Positions 23,900-35,690 of a stretch of DNA of 64,000 bases are shown here, piece by piece (the first letter of the stretch is position 1; the number at the start of each line of letters is the position of its first letter). Below the pieces are notes generated by a model. The model did no database searches. It was not told the DNA's origin and saw only the letters and a program-made list of their open reading frames with translations. The stretch is from Cenococcum geophilum 1.58. Lineage: Eukaryota; Ascomycota; Dothideomycetes; Gloniales; Gloniaceae. A program made the position numbers and the translations under genes. The stretch lies in NCBI GenBank assembly GCA_001692895.1, contig KV748196.1, forward strand, positions 1,736,001 through 1,800,000. Direction: 5' to 3'.

Positions 23900-24560
23900 A
23901 TAAAGTGGGATTATCTTTAAAGCATAACCTAGGATTAATTTGCATTAATTTAAAGGCTGTACAATATAAGATTTTATTTACTATTTACACAATTTCCCAT
24001 TAGGAAGCAGTTAACTGTATTATTTAATCCTCTATGCTAATACTACTTAAACAAGTCTGCTCTCACCAACTTAATATCTGCACTAGTATTATACAAGCTT
24101 ATATAAAAGAACCCTTTTAATATCTTTATGCAATTTCTTTCTTTTAGTGGGCTATGGTTATTAACCACTATCTTCCCTAACTTCTCTAACTCCTATTACT
24201 CTCTAATAAGACCCTTATAACTAGGCCAGGACTTTGCCTAGTATATCTCTATAGTTATTGTCTCTTCGATTCTTGGTTTTTCTTAAATTACGTATTGCCG
24301 CTTCCAGTTATTTAAGGTGGCGTTTTTATTTAGCGTCTTCTACAACGTTTCTAGGTCTATTATAATCGTTTTATAGCCTACTCTTAAGAATTTATATCTA
24401 CTAAGAGGAAGATAGCTTAACGTCTTTTGTTAAACCTTTATGGAATAAAAGGGTTTAAATATAGTCTTTCGTTCTTTAAGTATGGTATAGATATAAAGAT
24501 CTCCCGGGTTCTTTTTATATCGTTAGTATAATAAATATTTAAGCGACGGAAGTATTAATA
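23900..24560 (-). pseudogene. Degenerate unrecognised protein
   Basis: Minus-strand frame with RYKKNPGDLYIYTILKERKT, SYLPLSRYKFLRVGYKTII, LNKNATLNNWKRQYVI, EKPRIEETITIEIY and ELEKLGKIVVNNHSPLK. Stops are at Gln-like sites. The ends were not determined and the frame may extend further in both directions. Composition is that of a basic helical protein; no family named. Confidence 0.4.
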
Positions 24561-25013
24561 ACCTAAAGACGTTAGTTTTGCGATTTCATCGTACTTATTA
24601 GATTTCTATCATTTTATTAAAAATAAATATTAACGGGTATAGAGTATTTATATTGCTAAGTAGGAAAACCTATAAACGTAGTCTAGGGAATCCGGGAATA
24701 GAGTTAAGAATTTAGTAAGATTAATAGAATTAGTAAAAATTGTGGTTATACTACGCCTTTTTTATTACGCCTCCTGCTTTACGAAATACCCTACACTAAA
24801 TACGCGTGGAAACAATAGGCTATGCGGAAATCCCACACTAAATAAGTTATAGACAAGAAATCAAAATAATAAATCAGGCAGGGGTGTATATTCCCTACCT
24901 AATTACATATATAAAAAAAAGGTCACCTAATATTTATAGCGTCACGATTTATGCACTTATTCGCTTCTTTAAGTCATTATTATTATCTCCGCTACTTCCC
25001 TTTAGATAGGAAA

Positions 25014-26171
25014 TTAGAGGCGCCCCTATATATGCAATTTCTCCTTAGTCGCGCGTTTAGGATAAATAGGAAATATAGAGGTATAGGCAAAAATAGAGTT
25101 GGAAAACGTCGGGGCTATAATCCGCCCAGAGATTAACATCTTACTAAGTCGTGATGTTTAAGAAATTTGCCGTGCGTGCTACCCGTAAAGATCTATACTT
25201 AAATAGCACATTCCGCGCGTCTAACTTCAAGCTCATCCTTAAAAAGGCTTTATAAAGCTATCTACCTATCTACCTCTTAAGTATTCTATAATTTCGTTTA
25301 CAAGTTATAGAGGAGTGGATTGTCCTCTTAGAGTTATAGTAATTTACATTATATAGCTATAATAGTACAGTCTCTCCCTCGGCTATTTTTAAGGATTTTA
25401 ATACATCTTATATAGCTCGTGCCCCTCAAAGCTTAATATAGAACAATAATTTCTTCTAATTTCAGCCACTTTTTGCCTAGCATAGTGGTAGTAAAGATAA
25501 TAAAGATAAAATTGAACTTTAAGCTACCTAGCCTAACCTTTATATACGAATTAGAAGTTGCCACCCGCCCTAGGGTTAGCCACTTAAACGTCTCTAAGAT
25601 GCGTACAACAGATAACCTACTAACCACCCTATATAAACCTACCAGAACTAGCTTTACCAATTCGGTCGGTAATATCCGATATCGCGGCGTGAACCTTAAG
25701 TGTCTAGGGTAGGAGCTCGTCAATATATTCTTTAGTTTCTACTATATACCTTTTAATTTGCTCTAACTTGTCTATAATAGAAAGCCGAAGTTGCTTTACT
25801 TACTCCTATAAGCCTTTTAGCTGAATAGGGACGTCTTATAAGACTGCTAGCGATTTGTCTATAGGCTATATAACCTACGTCTACGTTAGCAAGTTATTAG
25901 TGCTATTAATATCTAATAAGTTAGGCTTATTTTATTAAAGCCCCCTGTCCTTATTAACTATGCTATAGTACTGATTTAGTATAACAGGATGTCCGCCTAA
26001 GCCTTTAAGCCATGTTTCTAGATTGCTCTCTTCCTACTATATATTCGCAATATATATAGGTAAATTCTCTAGGGGCTTTAATTCAGGCTCCTGTGTCATT
26101 CCAAGTTTTAGAATCTCCGGAAAAAGAGCGTCCCAATCTTTAAAAAAGATGTTGTTGTCTATACTCTCCAT
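25014..26171 (-). pseudogene. Degenerate 385-residue protein, family member 1
   Basis: Single minus-strand frame of 386 codons from ATG 26171 (MESIDNNIFFKDWDALFPEI) to TAA 25014, interrupted only by TAA/TAG/TGA at Gln, Trp or similar sites. Landmarks: an N-terminal block with LENLPIYIANI and NLETWLKGLGGHP; a coiled-coil-like helix (LRLSIIDKLEQIKRYIVET); ISDITDRIGKASSGRF; ARQKVAEIRRNYCSILSFEG; TLRGQSTPL; LVNEIIEYLRGR; and a C-terminal SKMLISGRIIAPTFSNS. Its N-terminal block has a relative on the plus strand near 34.48 kb. Function unknown. The helical middle and conserved N-terminal block could suggest a regulatory or prion-like N-domain, but that is speculation. Confidence 0.65.
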
Positions 26172-26943
26172 TACTTTAAAAGTAGTAGGAACGCTTTTGT
26201 ATTACCAAAATTGATAATATATCACCCCTCTGGACCCACTCACATATAATATCCCTAACCGATATCTTTCATAGCTAGTCGCGTGCGCAATTCGCTCTGT
26301 TCTAAACGGAGATATATAAACCCCTATAAGCAGTAGTGATGAATTACTATCGCGTATAAAAGCGGAGTTCCCTACAAAGAGGGTAAAGAGCGGCGGTGCT
26401 ATTAAATACCAAATAATAATGCTAGGTGGGTGGATGTGCCGGGTAGGTGGATGTGCTAGGTAAGTGAATATTTATGCTGGGTGAGTGAATATTTATGCTA
26501 GGTAGGTGAACATTCATACTAAGTGGATTAAGCAGTGTAGTGGGTGGATAAAGTTATATGCTAGGTAAAGGCGTTATGACGGTAATTAGTAACGGAAATG
26601 GATAGTATAATAGATTTCACCTCTTTCACTCTATCTAACTTGATTTAGCGTTTAAGTACGTTTTACAAATTGAGATAGCCTATATAATCTAAGTCGGATG
26701 CCTACCTTAAGGTACCTGCAATGTACTATATAGGGAAATCTAAAGCGTACTAGATTTAAGAGGTGGCTTTCCCTAATATACCAAACGTTCTTATAAAGGA
26801 ATAAAGTAGGCCAGCTGCATAGCTCTTACATTAGTTACCACTTATCACTCCTAGCTTCACTACTCTACAGCTCTTTCATTTATCAATCTTCCGATCTCAC
26901 CAGCCTATCCTCTTTATACTAGTTACACCTCCGCATTTTAGAC
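26172..26943. other. Intergenic, with GGTGGATG minisatellite
   Basis: The stretch 26421-26580 holds tandem variants of GCTAGGTGGGTGGATGT and GTGAATATTTATGCTAGG. A pyrimidine-rich stretch follows (26870-26935), just before the ATG of the next gene. No coding frame seen. Confidence 0.5.
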
Positions 26944-27360
26944 ATGTTATCTAGTAGGAAGGCATACTACCCTAAGGAGGAAAAGCTTCTTTTGGATCTA
27001 AGGGCCAAATACAATAATAAACTATAGGGCTGGATAATAGAGGCCTATAACAACAGGGTCTAAAATATTCGGCGACATAGAATAGAGGATGCCTTGACTA
27101 ATAAGCACAAAGCCTTAAAGAGGAGAGAGGTTAAGAATTAGGCGAGAATAAAGAGGATTGCTAATAACAAGAGGCCCGAAGTAAATACCCCTATTTTCAC
27201 CAAGGCGGTACCTTCTAGACAATCTACCGTAAGCTATCCGTACAGCCCGTACTTTCAATATCCTCCTACTATAGTAAACGGGTAGGAATTCCAGACCTAC
27301 ATTATAAGTTATAGCACGAATTCTACACTAAAAATTTAGTATTAACTTATATGAGCCACA
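26944..27360 (+). pseudogene. Degenerate Myb/SANT-like DNA-binding protein
   Basis: Starts MLSSRKAYYPKEEKLLLDLR at 26944. The pattern 'Y-x-P-x-E-E-x-x-L-L-L-x-L', then W-I-I-E-A-Y-N-N-R-V, then RRHRIEDALTNKHKALKRRE resembles the helix-turn-helix of fungal Myb/SANT-like domains that bind DNA. The first conserved Trp is a Tyr here. A basic region, then a Tyr/Pro-rich tail (SYPYSPYFQYPPT), follows. About seven stops occur at Gln-like sites. Probable nuclear factor; the domain call is by pattern only. Confidence 0.5.
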
Positions 27361-28179
27361 AATTCCCTAGCTATAGACTAACGCCACATTGCTTTAGAGT
27401 GCTAATGGAACCATTAAAGAAGAGGTTAAGGGTCAGTTTGACGTATATTCGCAATACTTTATTAAGTTGGGCAATTAGCTGTAATTAGGAGTTCTATAAC
27501 CTTCAATTTGTTAAAGGTAAAATGAGTATTAATATTAGTAGCGGGGCAGAGCAGACTCCCTTAATTTAGGTGAGGTTACATGACGGGATATACATAGATA
27601 GTTATTGTAGATAAATTAATATCAACTCTAAATTGGCTTTTGAACCATCTCCCTTAGATTTAGAGAAACTCTTTAAATACTTTCTATAAGTATATTGAAG
27701 TCGAATCTTCCCTAACTGCGCTTTAAGTGATTATACCCTACTCGTCACTATTTAATTTAAAATTTCGAGACAACCTTAATAAAGGCGCTGCCGCCATATA
27801 CACCATTATACACGTGTAGCGATTTTAAAACCTCCTTAGGCGTATCCGTGGTTATCTTTATCCTTAAATAAATTAGTTCGATTCCGAAAATGAAAGGGAT
27901 TAGAGTATTATAGTAATTCTAATAGACAGCCACAGGGCTTCCAGAACTGGTGATTACGGTTTACTATTCTTAATATCCCGGTCATTAAGCATATTATAGG
28001 CGATAAGCTAGGCTGTAATAAACCCTTATATAAATATATTGGCTTAATAGTCCCTAGCAATTAATTATCGACATCGCATTACTTATAAGGTTAAACTGGG
28101 TAATCAGATAACGGTCATAAACCTTACAGCTTTACAAACGTAGCGTACCCCAAGAGTATTAAGCTCCTTATATATTGCG
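27361..28179. other. RIP-like DNA, no frame resolved
   Basis: Probably contains the 5' part of the downstream gene and the 3' part of the upstream one, but I could not connect them. Stops are dense. Confidence 0.3.
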
Positions 28180-29900
28180 AGCAACGTATAAAGAAGGGCG
28201 GTGGCTCTGCTCTATAAAACTCAATCTAATATACCTTACTATCTTCTAGCAGAAAGAAAAACTCGATAGCAACTAACCCTGCCCTAGGACCGGTAAGGAG
28301 AATATAGAATCTACTATTTCCTATATTATCTACTAATCGAGACTAAGATACCGCACATCCGCTACCAATTATACAACGAATGAATACATTGGGATTTCCT
28401 AAAGGAATTTTACGGGAATGTTTATGCGGCAAACAATCACTTACGAAGCCTTAAGCTACGTATAAGAGATCTTGATCAACGCCTTATACATACCACTACG
28501 TTAGCTAAGAACGCTACAATTTTATATAGGGAATGTTAGGACGCTCTCTTTAAGTGTAAAGAGGAGCTTATATAAGAGTGGCTAAAGCATCAAAGGAGCA
28601 GAGAAGAACTGCAATTTAAAAAAGAAAAAGCAGATAAAGTAGAAAAATGCTTAGAGTGCGCTTATAATATAGCACAAGAGGCTAGAAAGATGGTGGATGC
28701 TTTACGTAGGGAGATTGCAATACTAAAGGGAGACCAATATATAGTCTATAACTCGACTCCAATAACCGCCGACCTGATGTATTAGATTGCAGTAATGAAC
28801 AGAAAACTTGACGCTTTAGATAAAATTACAGAATTAGAGGATTAAGAAGCCTTATTCTAAAAGCAGATGCTTTAAGCACTAAATAAAAATAATGATTTAC
28901 AACGGCAAGTCCGGGATAGCCGGGATGCGCTTAAGTACACCGAACTTTAGCTAGAGAAAGAAAGAGAGGAGAATGCGGGCCTTAGAGGGATTATTAACAG
29001 TGGTGTATTAGATAAGAGCGATGCGAAAAATAGGAAGAAATGGACTTAAAGAGCCCCTAAGAAGCTTGACTACTAGATCAGTATTAATAGGAAGTAGTAT
29101 AGTTAATCTATCGTATTAATTTCATTGCATAATCCCCAGGGTCTTTCTTTTGCCATTATCGCCGTATAAATATAAGGATAAAGACATTAGGAACTAGTTG
29201 AATTTTTTAAAAAGCGCGACTATAATTTATATAAGCAACGTATTTAAACTAGGAAGTAATACAACCTACTTTTAAAAGCTCCTCTAAAGTTACGAATTCT
29301 GTATTCTTTAAGAAACTCCGCGCCTTAGGAGACCATACTTTTAGACATTAAAGAACCAACGTCCCTAGATTCTGGATGCTCGTACCAGTCTCTATTAATC
29401 GCATTACAAGGCGACCCAACGCTTATGTATCTTGGGTGTCTATTATAGACGCCTCGTTTTCCTCTATTATTATACTTTCGGCAATATTTGCTAGTAAGAG
29501 CCATTAGTATTCCTATCTCTTACAAATAGGTTAAGTGTTTTACCAATTCTGATATTTCCTGCAACTAAGAGTATAATATTATCGGTATTAAGGTAGCTAT
29601 AGATAATTTAAAGGACCCGCTGCAAATAATATATACCCTTAAGAACCTTACATATAGTTAGTGTTATGCGTATAGTTATAACCAGCTAGCTTACTTCATA
29701 ACATATCACCGCTATATAATGCTCTTCGAGTATTACAGGGACAGAGTTAACCTCTAATAACGTTACTTTAAAATAATCGTACTCGTAGATGCTGAATAAA
29801 GAACCTTGATATAAAAAGACTTTATATAGCTTTACGATATTACTATAAGAGAACTCTTTTAAACAATATATGCAACTATCGGTAGGTTTTAACGCGTGTT
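28180..29900 (+). pseudogene. Degenerate long coiled-coil protein
   Basis: One plus-strand frame persists for over 570 codons. It opens with RRAVALLYKTQSNIPYYLLA, and at 28390-29049 has a strong heptad-like charged helix: LRSLKLRIRDLDQRL, EELQFKKEKADKVEKCLE, ALRREIAILKGD, LQRQVRDSRDALKY, LEKEREENAGLRGII. A less charged C-terminal region follows (LLLKAPLKLRILYSLRNSA, SYQSLLIALQGDPTLMYLGC, AYFITYHRYIMLFEYYRDR). Stops sit at Gln-like positions throughout, with no indel seen. The protein probably dimerises through the coiled coil. Beyond that its role is unknown. The frame may extend to about 30.2 kb. Confidence 0.6.
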
Positions 29901-30511
29901 TCTTTATTGTAACGAATTTACAGTTTAAACTCTTACCGTAAGATATAATAGCCTGTCCCCCTAATTCTCGCTTCTAAAAGGGGTGGTAGTATTTATTAGG
30001 GTCGTCTAGTCTACACATAAGTCGCTATAGCTCTTCTTTTATAGGCTGCGCGTTTAATTTATTAAAGGGCAATATTTAAGAAGCTTTAGGAAGATTAAAA
30101 GGCCGTAGGAACTTCTGATAAGCTACTTTCTTTACTTTACTTTCCTTTAAGGCAGGCTTATCGCTGCTAGGTATATTTAGTGGGGAGTCGTTAGGTTTAG
30201 TACTAATCCGACCACGCCTACTATTGTTAGTATTCCTCGGGAATAGAGTTACCGGCCACGGTTACGTTGGAGCCATTGAGGTGCGAAAACATATTAATAC
30301 TCGATGCACTTACTAATACTTATCCTATATATATATATATTACAGTACTAGGCTTACAGAATGTTAAAGTCTCCTTAACCATACTATTTACGCGGGCCAT
30401 TAGGTTACAGCCTTACCACTAATATTTAAGGTTGTCTCAATTACTAGTATATTAGCTAGGACCCGTTCAAAAAGTTTAATAGCGGCCCAAATCTTCTTAA
30501 AATCGCAAATT

Positions 30512-31171
30512 ATGTCTACTCCTAATAGATTTAGGAGAAGGGATAAATAGGCTTTATAGGTAAAACAGCGTGCTAATAAGCCTCCGGAGGTTACCCTTCT
30601 AGATTATAAAATTAGGCTTCGCAAAGGGACCTCTATAGCGCTTAAAGCCACTACTTAACGCCTACAAACGGGCAAAAGTAGCTCCCCGCTAGACGATAAA
30701 GTCCGACTCACAAAAGACAACGGCTATTTGCGGGTGGAAATTCAGTTCTATTAGGATTGCTTTGAGTACACTTAACGATTCCACCTTAAAGTTAGCAATA
30801 TTTGTTAATAGTTGCAAGTTACTTACTATTAAGATGCTTTACAAACCAGAGATTCTCTTAAGTACTATAATAAGCTTTGCATTAATCTTCGCTATGCAAT
30901 AGAGCGTTATATAGACAACCAACGCAAAGCTGAGAAATCTTGGTTAGAGTTTTTTGGCCCACCTAAAATCGGAGCAGATTACGATGGCCGATTATAATAG
31001 TATAGAGTATAATAGGTGGCATTCAGTAGATCTGGATATTTAGATAGTAGATATTTTTATATCATGCTATTCCTTATTTAGCTATCTTATTAAGGCAATT
31101 AGAACTTCAAATTAAGGAAGTTAGGGCAGTAGCAACTTACATCTCACCTATTATATATGCTCAACGATTAA
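30512..31171 (+). pseudogene. Degenerate 219-residue basic protein
   Basis: Plus-strand frame from ATG 30512 (MSTPNRFRRRDK) to TAA 31169. Readable blocks: QRANKPPEVTLLDYKIRLRK, SPLDDKVRLTKDNGYLRVEI, QTRDSLKYYNKLCINLRYAI, ERYIDNQRKAEKSWLEFFGP, SRSGYLDSRYFYIML. About a dozen stops at Gln-like codons. It is helical and basic, possibly nucleic-acid related, but no motif supports a specific family. Confidence 0.5.
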
Positions 31172-33183
31172 TTGCTAACTAAGAATCATCAGCTAGGGGA
31201 TAACCATGGTCCACTAATAGTGGCAATACTCCCGTAGTGTAGTAAGATGCTACTGTCGCGCAAAATAATTTCATTAGTTACTTTAGTCTACTACTTTAAG
31301 AAAAGGAAAATACTCTTTATATAGTTTTTATTTCACCTAACGCGGTTGCTCTTACAATAACAATATTAAAAGATAACGAATTATAGTAGGCCATAAGCTT
31401 GTCAGCAAGCTTAATTAATTAAAGACTTCCTCCACTATTAGAATTATAAGGTTATAGGGTTATAGCGGAGCTATCTTAAGGATCTAATTAATAATAGAGA
31501 TGACGCAGACGATAAATATTAATTAATTCGTGATGTAGTAGATACGGTTAATATCTATATAGATTGCATACGGACTTCGTCCTCGCAATGTATCTAGAGC
31601 TTAGTCAGCATCTCTCGCTTAATTCTAACATCTACTGCCCCCAACCCATCCTAAAAATTCCTAAGGTTCTCTCGAACATAACTTATAAAGGGTATCGTAG
31701 GCGCAGAGCCTATCGTTCCTCTTGCCACTATGCTTGCCGTAGATATCGCGCTTATATAATAATAGACAAGTATAACATCCAAAAACTTTAGAACTGTAGG
31801 TTAGAGTCCCGCACCTAAACCAGTCCCGCTGTTTTTTACCTTTATTAAGGTGGCAATTTATACAAAAACTATCTACTTTCTGTATAAGCATTAGAGAGCT
31901 TCCTATAAAAGCTTACAATTAGTGAGTAGGGACAGACCTCTTTCCCTACAAGATAACGTCCCATAGTAGCGGCGGCACTTACGCTCGCCCTCTTAGGCTT
32001 AACCAAATGGGCTAGTATAGCAAGGCGTGCATATTAACAAACACGAGAAGTGTTAATATTCTATAAATCGATATCTTTTTAAAATAGATGTTGATAAAAT
32101 AAACAAGTCCTTGTTATAACGAATATATTAAGAGCATCCAGCTAATTAGCGATGAGAACATATATACCAATTAGTAAATTTAGAAAATTCATTCTTCTTA
32201 GCATATCTTAGGAAAAGCTAGTATTCGTTCACACTTATAACCTCTATCTAGGTGCCAAGAAGGCTTAAGCTTTCCCGCTCTCTCAGAAACTCCACTAGCG
32301 ACCAATTAAAGCAGGCCTCTATCTAGCCTACCTAATTTAGCCTCGGCCTGCTGAGTAAAGACCAAATAGACCCCCTTTTATGCCTCGCTTGGTTACTATA
32401 CCTCTTCGTCTCCTAACCCTCCCGCGTAAGTTCCACGGCCGTTCCGTTCTCGCCTGTTTCAGCACTCCCAAAAACTACAATAAATTTATAGTGGCTTACT
32501 ATACAAGTTTAAATCAACACCTTTGTTACTAAGTGATTAATTACTCCACTAGAATGATACAGGAATTTACATTACAACAGGATGTTAGTATTAAAGAGAC
32601 CAATCCAAGAAACGATAACAACCATATTAATTATAAGGAGGTTCGCTAGTGATATATAAGAAGGCAGCCATCACGTAGGGCGAGGCTAGCTACGCCTAAA
32701 GGGGCTAAGGATGCACGCCGTCACTTACATTTTCCCCAGCTTATCGACTTAAAGCCTTCACCGTACGGACTGACCATTGCGTAGGGAAATACGTTTAGAT
32801 TATAAGAACTTTTAACATAGGCCAAAACGGGGTGCGGGGAGATATTAGCAGGTACATAAAAATGACACGGATGAGGCAGTTAACGTAGATCGAGTGGGTT
32901 AGGTGGATTAGGTGGATCAGATAAATAACGGATCGAATAGGTCAATACTAGGTCTATATATATAGGGCTATAGCAGCATTTAGATCCGTATAGCTCTTTC
33001 AAATATACAGAAGAGATCTATAGGGCTTATAGGCCCCTCGTTCTAAGGCTTACTCTTTTAAGGCAGATTTGGGACTCTAAGCCCTTTATTACAAGGTAGG
33101 AGTATATATTCTTACAAAGGAGAAGACTATAAAACGACAACAGCACCCACCTAGAAAACATAAAATCACCTACTGTCTTCTTT
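31172..33183. other. Long stretch without recognised gene
   Basis: Contains a plus-strand open run at 31564-31791 and a GGTTAGAGTCCCGCACC motif at about 31798 that resembles a tRNA T-arm. No acceptor or anticodon stem could be assembled, so no tRNA or SINE is called. A GGTTAGGTGGATTAGGTGGA minisatellite occurs at 32891-32930. Confidence 0.35.
32891..32930 (+). repeat. GGTGGATTA minisatellite, left of NDT-like gene
   Basis: G-rich units GGGTTAGGTGGATTAGGTGG. The complementary C-rich units are at 34205-34300, so the NDT-like gene lies between inverted copies of the same simple motif. Confidence 0.6.
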
Positions 33184-34101
33184 ATGCAGGACTAACAGGC
33201 AAGGCTTTTATTCCATATCTAAGTCAATCTATCCCCACGCTTCCAGTTTATCGCTATAAATCTAACCAACATCTCGGCTAAATCTATAGCTACAGCCCCG
33301 GTTGTCTTAACTCCTGCCAAACTTTTCACCAACTACACACCTACTATCCTAACCATTATAAGTCCTACTAGAATTATCACTAAGTCTCCGGCTATAACCC
33401 CGACCAACATCTTAGCTAAATCTATAGCTATAGCTCTAGTTGTCTCAACTCCTACCAAACTTTCCGCCAACTCTACGCCTACTATCCTAACTATTATAAG
33501 TCCTACTAAGATTACCATCAAGTCTTCGGCCACAACCCCGACCACTATAAAGCCTGCTACGCAGGATATACACCTAGGCTTTTCTATCTACTAACTACTA
33601 GATATAGCTCCTCTTACTAGCGGATCTATCTTTCTTGCTAATAGTATAGAAATGGGGAAAGCGCCCAAATAGCAAAATGATATAATAAAGCGCCTCAGCT
33701 TGCTCCCAATCACGGTTCTAAATCCGCGCCGGGATTACTGTAATGCCAATCTTAAGCAAGACATCAGTAACCCGGAATTCTGCAGGTAAGTTTAATAGGG
33801 GCTTAGATGCCAGGAGAAGGCCATAGTAATCGCTATATATCTTTATCCGGGAACCAATTCCTTAATAAGTTTGATAGAGCTAGGATTGTTCATAAAAACC
33901 GGAAAAATAGTAATTTGCTGCCCGGATGGTTTTTATAGGAGAGGCAATATATAGGTTATATGCGGTAAATATAGCGGAAAGCTAGTAGAGACGTTAGATA
34001 AACTAGTTAAGGAGGTAAAGAATAGAATAAAGTGCTATAAGGGAAGTAGTGATAAGAATACTGTTAAAAGACATATTAGCTGGTTTAATCGTCTCCGCTA
34101 A
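33184..34101 (+). pseudogene. Degenerate nucleoside 2-deoxyribosyltransferase-like protein
   Basis: Single frame of 306 codons from ATG 33184 (MQD) to TAA 34099. Residues about 28-120 are Thr/Ser/Pro-rich and built from two 46-residue units (138-bp tandem duplication, 33265-33540; TPTILTIISPT is shared). The C-terminal 170 residues carry the features of the nucleoside 2-deoxyribosyltransferase-like family: SIFLANSIEMGKA, ITVLNPRRD, KQDISNPEF, LISLIELGLF with the presumed catalytic Glu, and ICCPDGFYRRGNI. Family enzymes cleave or exchange N-glycosidic bonds of deoxynucleosides, while many fungal members are uncharacterised and sit in immunity-like or accessory loci. RIP-type changes are visible, for example a Pro-to-Leu change in the expected S-P-I-S motif. 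About seven stops are present. Confidence 0.75.
33265..33540 (+). repeat. 138-bp tandem duplication, two units, in frame
   Basis: Units begin at 33265 and 33403 and each encodes 46 residues (TNI-S/L-AKSIA ... TPTILTIISPT). Differences between the units are mostly C/T or G/A. Confidence 0.85.
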
Positions 34102-34204
34102 AGCTGGCAACGACTGACCTACTTAGTTTACTAGAGGAGTAGATAATGCGAAAAAAGGCAAAAAGTTATAATTATCCAATTACGTCACTTACTACCGTTA
34201 TAAA

Positions 34205-34300
34205 CCTTTATCCATCCACTATACAGCTTTATCCGCCTATTACGCACCTAATCCACCTATTATACACCTAATCCACCTACAAGCCTTTATTTATCCAGCA
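34205..34300 (-). repeat. CCACCTAATCCACC minisatellite, right of NDT-like gene
   Basis: C-rich units ACCTAATCCACCTATTA and TTTATCC. Opposite orientation to 32891-32930. Confidence 0.6.
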
Positions 34301-34399
34301 CGTCCGTCTGCCTAGCATTCTTATTTAGTATTCTGCTTACAGGGGGTAATATATTTTTATTTAGGACGGAGGAAATTACGTATACAGTGAACTAAGAAA

Positions 34400-34830
34400 G
34401 ACGTTAGTTATAGGTGTTATATATATTCAGGAGATCCTAAAAACTAGAACAACATAAGATGCTAAACTAAGGCCATATGCCAATTTACCTACATATATCG
34501 CGAATATGTAGTAGGAAGAGGATAACCTAGAAACATAGCTTCAAAGCTTAAACAGACGTAGATTAATACTGCGGCACAGTTAAGGAATAAGGTAATGACC
34601 TATCACAGATAGGCTAGTAAAGCCATCCGAGTATTACAAAGCAGTATTAAACTATCTTCGGGTAAACTCTTTAAAGAGTATCCTATGCGCCGTTGAGGCG
34701 TACGCCAAAAGAGGCCCATACGCGAACACTAAAATATTAACACGCTCCTCTAAGGACTCAATTCGGCTATACTTTATGCAATATACCCCTCTATAAAGAA
34801 GGACCTTACTAGCCTAATTAGCATACAATA
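34400..34830 (+). pseudogene. Degenerate relative of the 25014-26171 protein
   Basis: Plus-strand frame reading IQEILKTRTT, AKLRPYANLPTYIANM, then two stops and EEDNLET followed by a stop and LQSLN. This aligns with PEILKLGMTQEPELKPL, ENLPIYIANI and EESNLETWLKGL of the 25014-26171 gene, including the two Gln-like stop positions. Downstream it reads TDRLVKPSEYYKAVLNYL, VNSLKSILCAVEAYAKRGPY and LTRSSKDSIRLYFMQYTPL. Only the N-terminal block is clearly shared, so the rest may have diverged or be a different domain. Confidence 0.55.
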
Positions 34831-35690
34831 GAATCAATTATATATAAATTTTAAGCTTTATTATAACGATTTAGAGCCTTAATTCGCTAATCAAATTTAC
34901 AACTTTATTTCGCCAAGACTCAATTCAATCTAGTGACTCTAGTTGGTTTGCTTGTGCGTACGCCTTTCTTAACGGCGTATAGGATAGCACCACTATTACC
35001 TAGTCCTGTTTTCGCCGCGTCTCGCTTCTTATTAAATTCCCTAAGGAAATTAGATAAACAAAGCGCATTTAATTTCTTTATTTATCTAGTTTGCCAAGGG
35101 AAACAAGAGTAATAATCGCATTAACTCATATAAACTATTACCTGCATAGATTGTAACTATCATATAACCCCGCTTTTATATAAGTAAGCACAGATAGAAT
35201 GTGCGTCCCCTACTTTATCCCTACTAATCCCTTATTCGTAACTTGTTTAGTAAAAGGCCTAGCGCGTAACAAATGCAACGCGTGTACTACAGCACAGCTT
35301 TTGTAAAGTAGAAAGCCGGAGAGCCCATAATGATAAGAAATCTAAAGCACAATCTTACCTCTACTAACCCGCAACCGAGCGTAAGCGTTAACTACGGCAC
35401 AGCTTTATAAAGCAGGGGGCCCAAGAACTTGACTTTTCTCTTAGAATTTCTAGACCACTTTTACAATTTTTGCGGGTAAGCTGCATGAATTCTCTATTAA
35501 ACGACGTTTATTCTTTAAAAAAAAAATTCTTTATTAAACACGCTAAAAACTCCAAACCGCCATCCTCTGGTAATCTATTCCTAAGCTCTTATTAAACTGT
35601 TAATTACTTAAGGAGTAGCTACCAAATATATAAGGCACGCTCCATACTCAACTAGCTATCGTCAGTTCTACCAATATTTCAATTCACGGA
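34831..35690. other. RIP-like DNA, no gene recognised
   Basis: Two similar blocks around AACTACGGCACAGCTTT (about 35390) and GTACTACAGCACAGCTTTTG (about 35285) form a short degenerate direct repeat. No coding frame supported. Confidence 0.35.

Noticed and set aside
25433..25723. Open frames on both strands treated as separate small genes
   Set aside because: The 386-codon minus-strand gene passes through this interval in another phase with coherent sequence on both sides.
31780..31830. Possible tRNA or tRNA-derived SINE (T-arm-like GGTTAGAGTCCCGCACC)
   Set aside because: No acceptor stem, D-arm or anticodon arm could be built around it.
33333..33545. Minus-strand 70-codon Val/Ile-rich repeat frame
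   Set aside because: It is the antisense of the in-frame Thr-rich duplication of the NDT-like gene, which has a start, domain and stop on the plus strand.
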